From an uncultured bacterium (GTDB taxonomy: Bacteria > Bacillota > Clostridia > Oscillospirales > Acutalibacteraceae), in NCBI GenBank assembly GCA_905215055.1, contig CAJMOH010000027.1, forward strand, positions 1 to 37,419: 37,419 nt of DNA, read 5' to 3'. Shown one piece after another: positions 24,944-31,586 of the stretch. Within the stretch, counting starts at the first letter, position 1. The number at the start of each line of letters is the position of its first letter. The notes below the pieces were generated by a model, which worked only from the letters and a program-made list of their open reading frames with translations, searched no databases and had not been told where the DNA came from. The translations under genes were made by a program, and so were the position numbers.

Positions 24944-26848
24944 TTATTTGATCTCCTTGCTCTCCACTTCCGCCTGGGCCTTGGCGATAAACTCCGCCAA
25001 CGTCATGGAGCCAAGGTCGCCGTCCTTCCGGTGCCGCACGGACACGGCGCCGCTTTCAGCCTCCTTGTCGCCCACCACCAGCATGTAGGGCGTCTGCTGC
25101 ATTTGGGCCTCCCGAATCTTGTAGCCGATCTTCTCGTTGCGGACGTCGCACTCCACCCGCAGGCCAGCCTCCTCCAGCTGTCTTTGCAGCTGGAGGGCAT
25201 AGGCGTGGTGCCGCTCGGAAATGGGCAGAATCACCGCCTGCACAGGGCTGAGCCACAGAGGGAACTTGCCCGCGAAATGCTCGGTAATCACGCCGATAAA
25301 CCGCTCGATGGAGCCCAGCACCACCCGGTGCAGCATGACGGGCCGGTGCTTCTGGCCGTCCTCGCCCACATACTCCAGCTCGAACCGCTCGGGCAGCTGG
25401 CTGTCCAGCTGCACTGTGCCGCACTGCCAGGTCCGGCCCAGAGAGTCCGCCAGATGGAAGTCCAGCTTGGGGCCGTAGAAGGCGCCGTCCCCCTCGTTGA
25501 CCTCAAAGTCCTTGCCCATCTCGGTGATGGCTTCCTTCAGGATCTCCTGGTTGTGCTCCCACTGCTCCACGGTGCCGATGTGATCCTCGGGCATGGTGGA
25601 CAGCTCAATCTTATAGGACAGGCCAAACACAGAGTACACCTCATCAAAGAGCTTGACCACGTTTTTGATCTCATCCTTCAGCTGCTCGGGAGTCATGAAC
25701 AGGTGGGCGTCGTCCTGGGTGAAGCACCGCACCCGGAACAGGCCGTGCAAGGTGCCGGAAAGCTCGTGGCGGTGCACCAGGCCCAGCTCTCCCACCCGCA
25801 GAGGCAGGTCCCGATAGGAGTGGGGCTGGCTCTGGTAAACCATCATGCCGCCGGGACAGTTCATGGGCTTGATGGCGAAATCCTCATCGTCGATGACGGT
25901 GGTGTACATGTTGTCCTTATAGTGATCCCAGTGGCCGGACCGCTCCCACAGCTTGCGGCTGAGAATGATGGGGGTGGAGATCTCCACATAGCCGTACTTC
26001 TTGTGGACCTGGCGCCAGTAGTCGATCAGGGTGTTTTTCAGCACCATGCCCTTGGGCAGAAAGAAGGGGAAGCCGGGGCCTTCGTCCCGCAGCATAAACA
26101 GGTTCAGCTCCTTGCCCAGCTTGCGGTGATCCCGCTTTTTGGCCTCCTCCAGCATGTGCAGGTGCTCGTCCAACAGGCTCTGCTTGGGGAAGGAAATGCC
26201 GTACACTCGGGTCAGCATCTTGTTCTTGGCGTCGCCCCGCCAGTAAGCGCCCGTAATGGCGGTTAACTTTACAGCCTTTACAGACCCGGTGCTCAGCAGG
26301 TGGGGACCGGCGCACAAGTCGGTGAAATCTCCCTGCTTGTAGAAGCTGATGTTCTCCCCTTTACCGGCGTGCTCGTCGATCAGCTCCTCCTTGTAGGGCT
26401 GGCCTTCCATCAGGGCCTTGGCCTCTGGCACGGGCAGCTCAAAGCGCTCCAGGGGCAGGTTCTCCTTGATGATCCGTTTCATCTCCTCCTCGATCTTGGG
26501 AAGGTCGTCGGCGGAGAGAGGGTTCTCCAAATCGAAATCGTAATAAAAGCCGTTGTCAATGGCCGGCCCAATGGAGAACTTGGTGCCGGGATACAGCCGC
26601 AGCACGGCCTGAGCCAGAATGTGAGAGGTGGTGTGCCAATAGGCGTGTTTGCCCTCCTCCGTGTCGAAGGTGAGGATCTCCAGGGCGCAGTCCTGGGTGA
26701 TGGGGGTGCGCAGGTCACAGACCTGGCCGTCGATTCTGGCGGCGCAGGCGGACTTATACAGCCCCATGCCAATGGACTTGGCTACGTCCGCCGGGGTAAC
26801 GCCGCTTTCAAACTCCTTCACTTGGCCTTTTAGATCGATCTTTATCAT
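24944..26848 (-). CDS. thrS: Threonyl-tRNA synthetase
   Basis: Class II synthetase that charges tRNA-Thr; 634 aa, the normal length. It has an N-terminal TGS domain (1-60), then the editing domain with HTTSHILAQ (HxxxH). The catalytic core carries the zinc site (Cys in MNCPGGMM, His in HRHELSG, His in MLHRVVLG), motif 2 FRVRCFTQDDAH and motif 3 LGSIERFIGVI. A C-terminal anticodon-binding domain follows. The ATG at 26848 has AAAGGAG 7 bases upstream. The reading frame stays open upstream for 74 codons, but that stretch is the T-box leader and is not coding. Expression is controlled by that leader. Confidence 0.98.
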   Translation of the reverse strand: MIKIDLKGQVKEFESGVTPADVAKSIGMGLYKSACAARIDGQVCDLRTPITQDCALEILTFDTEEGKHAYWHTTSHILAQAVLRLYPGTKFSIGPAIDNGFYYDFDLENPLSADDLPKIEEEMKRIIKENLPLERFELPVPEAKALMEGQPYKEELIDEHAGKGENISFYKQGDFTDLCAGPHLLSTGSVKAVKLTAITGAYWRGDAKNKMLTRVYGISFPKQSLLDEHLHMLEEAKKRDHRKLGKELNLFMLRDEGPGFPFFLPKGMVLKNTLIDYWRQVHKKYGYVEISTPIILSRKLWERSGHWDHYKDNMYTTVIDDEDFAIKPMNCPGGMMVYQSQPHSYRDLPLRVGELGLVHRHELSGTLHGLFRVRCFTQDDAHLFMTPEQLKDEIKNVVKLFDEVYSVFGLSYKIELSTMPEDHIGTVEQWEHNQEILKEAITEMGKDFEVNEGDGAFYGPKLDFHLADSLGRTWQCGTVQLDSQLPERFELEYVGEDGQKHRPVMLHRVVLGSIERFIGVITEHFAGKFPLWLSPVQAVILPISERHHAYALQLQRQLEEAGLRVECDVRNEKIGYKIREAQMQQTPYMLVVGDKEAESGAVSVRHRKDGDLGSMTLAEFIAKAQAEVESKEIK

Positions 26849-26875
26849 GGGATAACTCCTTTCCGCCGGGGAAAC

Positions 26876-27180
26876 AAAAAACGCCTGCCCCAGCAAACAC
26901 TCTGGGGCAGGCGTCCGGCTGTTCAAAAAAATTTGCCAGAAACCCGCGGTTCCACCCGGATTCAAAGCGCGGCAGGTCCCGCCCGGGGACACGCGCTTCC
27001 TCATTGTGGCCGGTAACGGGGCCGTCCGCCGCCCCTTCAGCGAGATGCCGCGTTCAGGGCGATGCTCCAAGGCGGTGGCCCTCCTCCCGTTCCAGCGGCC
27101 GCTTTCAGCCGGCGGCAGCCGCTCTCTGTGCTGGAACCCGCTTTGGAGGAAGGCTTCCTCTTCATCGCGTTTATGATGTT
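26876..27180 (-). promoter_or_regulatory. T-box riboswitch leader of thrS
   Basis: Between the promoter and thrS, the minus strand carries the T-box core GGGTGGAACCGCGG (26944-26957), whose bulge pairs with the acceptor end of uncharged tRNA. An intrinsic terminator ACGCCTGCCCCAG/CTGGGGCAGGCGT plus T run follows (26876-26914). The upstream 200 bases are highly structured and would form stem I with a threonine specifier; I did not fix the specifier codon. Uncharged tRNA-Thr should prevent termination and raise thrS expression. Confidence 0.95.
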
Positions 27181-27186
27181 AAGGCA

Positions 27187-27215
27187 ATCATAACACCAGC
27201 GGCGGGGGTTGTCAA
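27187..27215 (-). promoter_or_regulatory. thrS promoter
   Basis: Minus-strand TTGACA, 17 bases, TATGAT. Transcription would start near 27180, giving a leader of about 330 bases. Confidence 0.9.
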
Positions 27216-27273
27216 GAAAAAAGAAACTTCTCTCTGTATGTGAGAATACTGTGAATAAAATGTTACAACCTTC

Positions 27274-27303
27274 TTGACAATACCCCCGGTGTGGGGCTAG
27301 AAT
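27274..27303 (+). promoter_or_regulatory. rny promoter
   Basis: TTGACA, 18 bases, TAGAAT. Transcription would begin near 27310, about 295 bases before the rny start codon. It is divergent from the thrS promoter. Confidence 0.75.
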
Positions 27304-27309
27304 AAAAGC

Positions 27310-27603
27310 AGAGTGCATCTGGCGCTTTCCTATATAGATTTCCCTGTTTTTCATTTTTACTTATCCTTTATTGAGTAATTTTTCATAAAAACCGCCCAAA
27401 AGGGCCGGTTTTCCTCCTCGTTCTTTTCCGAGGGATTTTTACGTTCCCGCCAGCGGCGGGAGAAACAATAAACATATAAGAAAATGAAGCATTGAAAACC
27501 ACATAGCGAAGCGGCCCCGCACTTTCCGGGACATTCCACGTCCCGGTACCAGGTTACTTGCAATTTGTAAAAAAATAGAGATGAGGACAAAGGAGGTGCC
27601 TGA
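27310..27603 (+). promoter_or_regulatory. Long structured leader of rny
   Basis: A 294-base untranslated region. It holds three clear hairpins: AAAACCG-CCC / GGG-C-CGGTTTT (27388-27412, followed by T), TCCCGCC-AGC-GGCGGGA (27445-27461), and CCGGGAC / GTCCCGG (27526-27546). It is AT-rich between them. I see no ORF with a ribosome site. Possible roles are autoregulation by RNase Y cleavage or an unlisted ncRNA; neither is shown. Confidence 0.5.
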
Positions 27604-29166
27604 TTGGGCCAAATTGCTGTGTGGCTGTGTATTCTCATTGCTGTTCTTGCCGCCGCTGCGGCGGGCTGCGCGGCATTCTTTCTGGGCTTTACCTACCGCA
27701 AAAACAAGGCGGAGGCCGAGATTGGCTCCGCAGAGCAGGAGGCCAAGCGGATTGTGGGAGACGCCATCAAATCCGCGGAGGCCAGAAAGAAGGAGATCGT
27801 GCTGGAGGGCAAGGATGAGCTACACCGCCTGAGAGACGAATCGGAAAAGGAGCTTAACAACCGGCGCAAGGAGATCCAGCATCAGGAGCGGCGCATCCTT
27901 CAAAAAGAGGAGAGCCTGGAGAAAAAGCTGGAAAGCATGGAGCGCAAGGAAAACCAGATCGACCAAAAGAACAAAAAGGCCGAGGAGCGCCTGCAGGAAG
28001 CCGAGGCCGTGAAGAAAAGCCAGTTTGACATGCTGGAGAAAATCTCCTCCTTCACGGTAGAGCAGGCAAAGGAATATCTGCTGAACAACCTGGAAAACGA
28101 GCTGACCCACGAGAAGGCTGTGAAAATTCGGGAATTTGAGCAGCAGACCAAGGAGGAGGCGGACAAATCCGCACGGGAGATCATCGCGCTGGCCATTCAG
28201 CGGTGCGCCGCGGACCATGTGTCCGAGGCCGCCATCAGCGTGGTGCCTCTGCCCAACGACGAGATGAAGGGCCGCATCATCGGCCGGGAGGGCCGGAACA
28301 TCCGGGCCATTGAAACCCTCACCGGTGTGGACTTGATTATTGACGACACCCCAGAGGCCATCACCCTGTCCAGCTTTGAGCCTGTCCGCCGGGAGGTGGC
28401 CCGCATCGCCCTGGAAAAGCTGATTGCCGACGGACGCATCCACCCCACCCGCATTGAGGAGACCGTGGAAAAGGCCCGCCGGGAGGTGGAAACCACCATC
28501 AAGCAGGAGGGCGAACGGGCTGTGCTGGAGGTGGGCCTGGGCGGCATTCACCACGAGCTGGTAAAGCTTTTAGGCCGCCTGCGCTACCGCACCAGCTATG
28601 GGCAGAACGTGCTGAATCACTCCATCGAGGTGGCGTTCCTCTCTGGGATGATGGCCTCGGAGCTGGGGCTGGATCCCACGGTGGCCAAGCGTGCCGGCCT
28701 GCTTCATGACATTGGCAAGGCACTAGACCACGAGATGGAAGGCTCTCATGTGCAGATCGGCGTGGAGGTGGCCCGGAAATACCGGGAGAGCGAAGCGGTG
28801 GTACACGCCATTGCTGCCCACCACGGGGACGTGGAGGCCAAAACTGTCATCGCCTGCATTGTCCAGGCGGCTGACGCCATTTCCGCCGCCCGTCCCGGCG
28901 CCCGCCGTGAGAACCTGGAAAACTACATCAAGCGCCTGGAAAAGCTGGAAGAGGTAGCCTCCTCCTTCGAGGGCGTGGAGAGCTGCTATGCCATTCAGGC
29001 AGGCCGCGAGATTCGGGTGATGGTCAAGCCGGAGAAGGTCAGCGACGAGCAGATGACCCTGCTGGCCAGAGACATCTGCAAAAAGATCGAGGCGGACCTG
29101 GATTATCCCGGCACCATCAAGGTGAACATGATTCGGGAAAGCAGAACGGTCGATTACGCAAAATAA
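27604..29166 (+). CDS. rny: Ribonuclease Y
   Basis: Membrane-anchored endoribonuclease that starts bulk mRNA decay; 520 aa, standard length. One N-terminal membrane segment (about 3-25) is followed by a long charged coiled coil (about 35-190). The KH domain contains GRIIGREGRNIRAIE, and the HD domain shows HSIEVAFLSG and GLLHDIGKA. The C-terminus ends in the normal family form. The start is TTG with an excellent AAAGGAGGT 6 bases upstream. The stop codon lies within a 14-base-pair hairpin that belongs to the repeat cluster downstream. Confidence 0.97.
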   Translation: MGQIAVWLCILIAVLAAAAAGCAAFFLGFTYRKNKAEAEIGSAEQEAKRIVGDAIKSAEARKKEIVLEGKDELHRLRDESEKELNNRRKEIQHQERRILQKEESLEKKLESMERKENQIDQKNKKAEERLQEAEAVKKSQFDMLEKISSFTVEQAKEYLLNNLENELTHEKAVKIREFEQQTKEEADKSAREIIALAIQRCAADHVSEAAISVVPLPNDEMKGRIIGREGRNIRAIETLTGVDLIIDDTPEAITLSSFEPVRREVARIALEKLIADGRIHPTRIEETVEKARREVETTIKQEGERAVLEVGLGGIHHELVKLLGRLRYRTSYGQNVLNHSIEVAFLSGMMASELGLDPTVAKRAGLLHDIGKALDHEMEGSHVQIGVEVARKYRESEAVVHAIAAHHGDVEAKTVIACIVQAADAISAARPGARRENLENYIKRLEKLEEVASSFEGVESCYAIQAGREIRVMVKPEKVSDEQMTLLARDICKKIEADLDYPGTIKVNMIRESRTVDYAK

Positions 29167-29181
29167 AATTTTGTGTAATCG
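29151..29181 (+). other. Hairpin enclosing the rny stop codon
   Basis: CGATTACGCAAAAT-AAA-ATTTTGTGTAATCG: 14 pairs (one G-T) with an AAA loop, and the TAA stop (29164-29166) at the apex. A similar AT hairpin TGCCAAAT-AAAA-ATTTGGCA occurs between the first and second three-way-junction elements, so it may be part of the same composite repeat. Confidence 0.75.
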
Positions 29182-29188
29182 CCGTTCC

Positions 29189-29252
29189 TAGAGAATCCCT
29201 CGGCTGTGAAACAGCCGCCTTTTCCTCCGGAAAAGTATCGGGATTCTCTGCC
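29189..29252 (+). repeat. Three-way-junction element, copy 1
   Basis: The outer stem GAGAATCCC/GGGATTCTC (29191-29199 with 29240-29248) encloses two arms: CGGCTGT-GAA-ACAGCCG (29201-29217) and CTTTTCC-TCC-GGAAAAG (29219-29235). Junction bases are T, C and TATC. The 3' flank is TGCC. Confidence 0.9.
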
Positions 29253-29292
29253 AGACAAATTGTGCCAAATAAAAATTTGGCATAGTCTACCG

Positions 29293-29354
29293 AGAGAACA
29301 GCTCAGGCGCGAAGCGCCTGCCTTTCCCAGTGGAAAGTACCGCTGTTCTCTGCC
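29293..29354 (+). repeat. Three-way-junction element, copy 2 (covarying)
   Basis: Same architecture with different arm sequences: outer GAGAACAGC/GCTGTTCTC (29294-29302 with 29342-29350), arm 1 CAGGCGC-GAA-GCGCCTG (29304-29320), arm 2 CTTTCC-CAGT-GGAAAG (29322-29337). Junction bases are T, C and TACC. Stem changes relative to copies 1 and 3 are compensated on both sides, while the GAA loop and junction are kept. Confidence 0.9.
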
Positions 29355-29367
29355 TGATGAATCGGAC

Positions 29368-29429
29368 TGGAATCCCTCGGCTGTGAAACAGCCGCCTTTT
29401 CCTCCGGAAAAGTACCGGGATTCTCTGCC
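29368..29429 (+). repeat. Three-way-junction element, copy 3
   Basis: Nearly identical to copy 1 in both inner arms (29378-29394 and 29396-29412), with junction T, C and TACC. The outer stem GGAATCCC/GGGATTCT contains one G-T pair and an end mismatch. Confidence 0.88.
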
Positions 29430-29483
29430 GGGACTCCACATACAATTCTCCAGAGAAGGCCTCTGGAAAGGGAAACAACTGGA

Positions 29484-29517
29484 ACAGGGACGTACACTGT
29501 GCGTCCCTGTATGTTTT
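29484..29517 (+). terminator. Probable terminator after the rny repeat cluster
   Basis: ACAGGGACG/CGTCCCTGT stem with a 9-base loop, then ATGTTTTATT. The T run is imperfect. It lies 28 bases before the nucleotidyltransferase start, so it could attenuate that gene. Confidence 0.6.
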
Positions 29518-29544
29518 ATTCCGGCCGCGCGAAGGAGGGGCTGT

Positions 29545-30474
29545 ATGCGCACAGAACAGGAAATGTACAACTTGATTTTGGACTACGCGGAGCGGGACCC
29601 CCGGGTGCGAGGCGTCCTCTTAAATGGCTCCCGGGCAAACCCGGCGGCTCCCCTGGACCGGTTTCGGGACTTTGACATTGTGTATCTGGTGACAGATGTG
29701 GCACCCTATAAGGAGGGGGACATCTCCTCCTTATTTGGAGAGGTGCTGGTGATGCAGCGCACCGACGAGAGCCAGCTTTTTTCCGAGCATTTTCCCCGCA
29801 TGGCCTGTTACCTGATGCAGTTTGCCGACGGCAACCGCATCGATCTGACCATTGCCCGGACAGAGGACTATCAGAGCTACTGCTTTGACGACCGGCTCTG
29901 CCTGGTGCTGCTGGACAAGGACGGATTTCTCCCCACCCTGCCGCCGCCGGACGAAAGCGCCTACGGGGTGGAGCGTCCCAGTCCCCAGGTATTTCAGGAG
30001 TGCCGCAACGAGTTCTGGTGGACGGCCCCCTATGTATCCAAGGGGCTGTGGCGCGGACAGCTTTTATACGCCCAGCACACCCTGGAGGAGTGTACCCGTC
30101 CCATGCTGCGGCTGATGCTCAGCTGGCTGGCCGGCGCCCGGGAGGGCTTCCCCGTCTATCCGGGAAAGGCCGGGGACCGGCTGGGGGAGCATGTTCCCGC
30201 CGGAATGTGGAGGGACTATCTGTCCACCTATGCTCCCTGCCAGGGAGAGGCCCTGTTCCAAGCCCTGGAAGCAGCCTGCCGGCTGTTTACTCAGGCCAGC
30301 CGGGAAACGGCATCGCTGCTGGGCTATTCCTGGAAGGACCGCTGGGACGAAGCCGTACCCTCCTTCCTGACGGAGACTCAGAGAGAAATCGCCGCCCTCC
30401 CCCCGGACCCCAGCTGGGACGGGGAGCTTTCCCGACAGCTTAAATCCCGCAAGAGAAAGGAGCCAACACCGTGA
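29545..30474 (+). CDS. ANT(6)-like aminoglycoside 6-adenylyltransferase
   Basis: A 309-aa member of the streptomycin adenylyltransferase (AadE/AadK) family. The nucleotidyltransferase motif is clear at about 28-53: GVLLNGSRANP, then LDRFRDFDIVYLV, with the catalytic Gly-Ser-Arg and the Asp-x-Asp pair. LMQFADGNRIDLTI carries a further conserved Asp. The C-terminal half has LSWLAGAREGFPV and the helical substrate region. The ATG follows GAAGGAGGGG. An in-frame upstream extension through the repeats is rejected. The stop overlaps the ymdB GTG by 4 bases. The gene sits between rny and ymdB, which are often adjacent. Activity on streptomycin is not shown; chromosomal members can be weak or inactive. 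Confidence 0.82.
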   Translation: MRTEQEMYNLILDYAERDPRVRGVLLNGSRANPAAPLDRFRDFDIVYLVTDVAPYKEGDISSLFGEVLVMQRTDESQLFSEHFPRMACYLMQFADGNRIDLTIARTEDYQSYCFDDRLCLVLLDKDGFLPTLPPPDESAYGVERPSPQVFQECRNEFWWTAPYVSKGLWRGQLLYAQHTLEECTRPMLRLMLSWLAGAREGFPVYPGKAGDRLGEHVPAGMWRDYLSTYAPCQGEALFQALEAACRLFTQASRETASLLGYSWKDRWDEAVPSFLTETQREIAALPPDPSWDGELSRQLKSRKRKEPTP

Positions 30475-31241
30475 ACATTCTCTGCATCGGCGACGTGGTG
30501 GGCAGCCAGGGGTGCCAGTTTCTGCGCGCCCACCTGCCCGCTCTCAAAAGGACCAAGGCCATCGACCTGGTGATTGCCAACGGGGAAAACTCCGCGGACG
30601 GCAACGGCATCACCCCCGCCTCGGCGGAATACCTGCTGGACAGCGGCGTGGACGTGATCACCACCGGCAACCACAGCTTCCGCCGCCGGGAGTCCTACGA
30701 GCTGTACGACTCCTGCGATGCGCTGCTGCGTCCGGCGAACTTTCCCCCCGCCGCCCCGGGCTGCGGCCTGCGGGTGGTGGACATGGGCCGGACGCGGGTG
30801 GCCGTCATCAACCTGATGGGCACCGTTTATATGGAGAGCCTGCGCTGCCCTTTTGAAACCCTGGACGCCCTGCTGAAAACCCCGGACCTGCCCAAGCTGG
30901 TGGTGGTGGATTTTCACGCCGAGGCCACCGGGGAAAAGCGTGCCCTGGGCTTTTACGCCGACGGCCGGGTGACGGCCCTGTTTGGCACCCACACCCATGT
31001 GCAAACCGCCGACGAGTGCCTGCTGCCCCACAACACCGGCTACATCTCCGACGCGGGCATGACCGGGGTGATCGACTCGGTGCTGGGGGTCAAGCCGGAG
31101 ATCATCATCGGCAAGCTGCGCACCAAGATGCCCGCCCGGTTTGACTGGGCCAAAGGCCCCTGCAAGATGGACTGCGTCCTCTTTTCCGCCGACGAGCGCA
31201 CCGGCCTGTGCACCGGCGTGGAGCGGCTGTCCATTACCTGA
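30471..31241 (+). CDS. ymdB: YmdB-family metallophosphoesterase
   Basis: A 256-aa TIGR00282-family phosphodiesterase; the Bacillus subtilis YmdB hydrolyses cyclic nucleotides and affects biofilm and motility decisions. Dinuclear metal motifs are present: CIGDVVGSQG (5-14), IANGENSADG, TTGNHSF, DFHAEAT and FGTHTHVQTADE. The start is GTG, overlapping the preceding TGA by 4 bases (GTGA), so translation is coupled to the nucleotidyltransferase gene. In many Firmicutes it directly follows rny. Confidence 0.95.
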   Translation: MNILCIGDVVGSQGCQFLRAHLPALKRTKAIDLVIANGENSADGNGITPASAEYLLDSGVDVITTGNHSFRRRESYELYDSCDALLRPANFPPAAPGCGLRVVDMGRTRVAVINLMGTVYMESLRCPFETLDALLKTPDLPKLVVVDFHAEATGEKRALGFYADGRVTALFGTHTHVQTADECLLPHNTGYISDAGMTGVIDSVLGVKPEIIIGKLRTKMPARFDWAKGPCKMDCVLFSADERTGLCTGVERLSIT

Positions 31242-31295
31242 GACCTTTCTGGCTGTCATCCTTTTGTTACACAAATTACAGTTTCTCCACATTTC

Positions 31296-31324
31296 TTGAC
31301 AGCGAACTCTGCAAGCTATATCAT
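31296..31324 (+). promoter_or_regulatory. Promoter of the 22-codon small gene
   Basis: TTGACA, 17 bases, TATCAT: near consensus, 44 bases before the small ORF. Confidence 0.85.
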
Positions 31325-31367
31325 AGAGTCAGAGGGAACCTTCTTTCTTGGAAAGGAGCGCTGCTGT

Positions 31368-31436
31368 ATGGAAAAAACTCGGAAATCCAGCCGGGTACTT
31401 TCGAAAATTGGTAGATCTGGCGGAAAAGGCCACTGA
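31368..31436 (+). CDS. Free-standing 22-codon basic small protein
   Basis: ATG..TGA encodes 22 residues beginning MEKTRKSSRVLSKIG with net charge of about +6. AAAGGAG lies about 10 bases before the ATG. It is enclosed by its own near-consensus promoter and a strong terminator, so the whole unit is a transcript of about 150 bases. I recognise no family. It may be a small protein, or the ORF may be part of a regulatory RNA. It is not a leader of fakA in the usual sense, because fakA has its own promoter after the terminator. Confidence 0.55.
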   Translation: MEKTRKSSRVLSKIGRSGGKGH

Positions 31437-31457
31437 CCCCCTTTGACCTTTTCCGCT

Positions 31458-31482
31458 GCCCCGCCCCGGCGGGGCTTTTTTT
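31458..31482 (+). terminator. Terminator of the 22-codon gene
   Basis: GCCCCGC-CCCG-GCGGGGC followed by TTTTTTT. Confidence 0.93.
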
Positions 31483-31514
31483 ATACGGGATTTTTAGAAA
31501 TCATCGGGGAACGA

Positions 31515-31543
31515 TTGTATTTTTGAAATTTCTGTGATAAACT
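31515..31543 (+). promoter_or_regulatory. Candidate fakA promoter
   Basis: TTGTAT, 17 bases, TAAACT. The match is moderate, but it is the best candidate between the terminator and the fakA start. Confidence 0.5.
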
Positions 31544-31586
31544 AGTTAAAAGATATACCATCTATCTGGTGAAGGATGTGTTTTCC

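Noticed and set aside
26849..27070. 74-residue N-terminal extension of ThrS
   Set aside because: The stretch is the T-box leader with its terminator. The internal ATG has a strong ribosome site and gives the normal family N-terminus.
29189..29429. tRNA genes or integron attC sites
   Set aside because: The cloverleaf-like units have only two inner arms, no anticodon or T-loop signature and no CCA-type end. No integrase or cassette-type arrangement is present.
29206..29544. 113-residue N-terminal extension of the nucleotidyltransferase
   Set aside because: It would translate the junction repeats and a terminator-like hairpin, and the ATG at 29545 has its own GAAGGAGGGG site.
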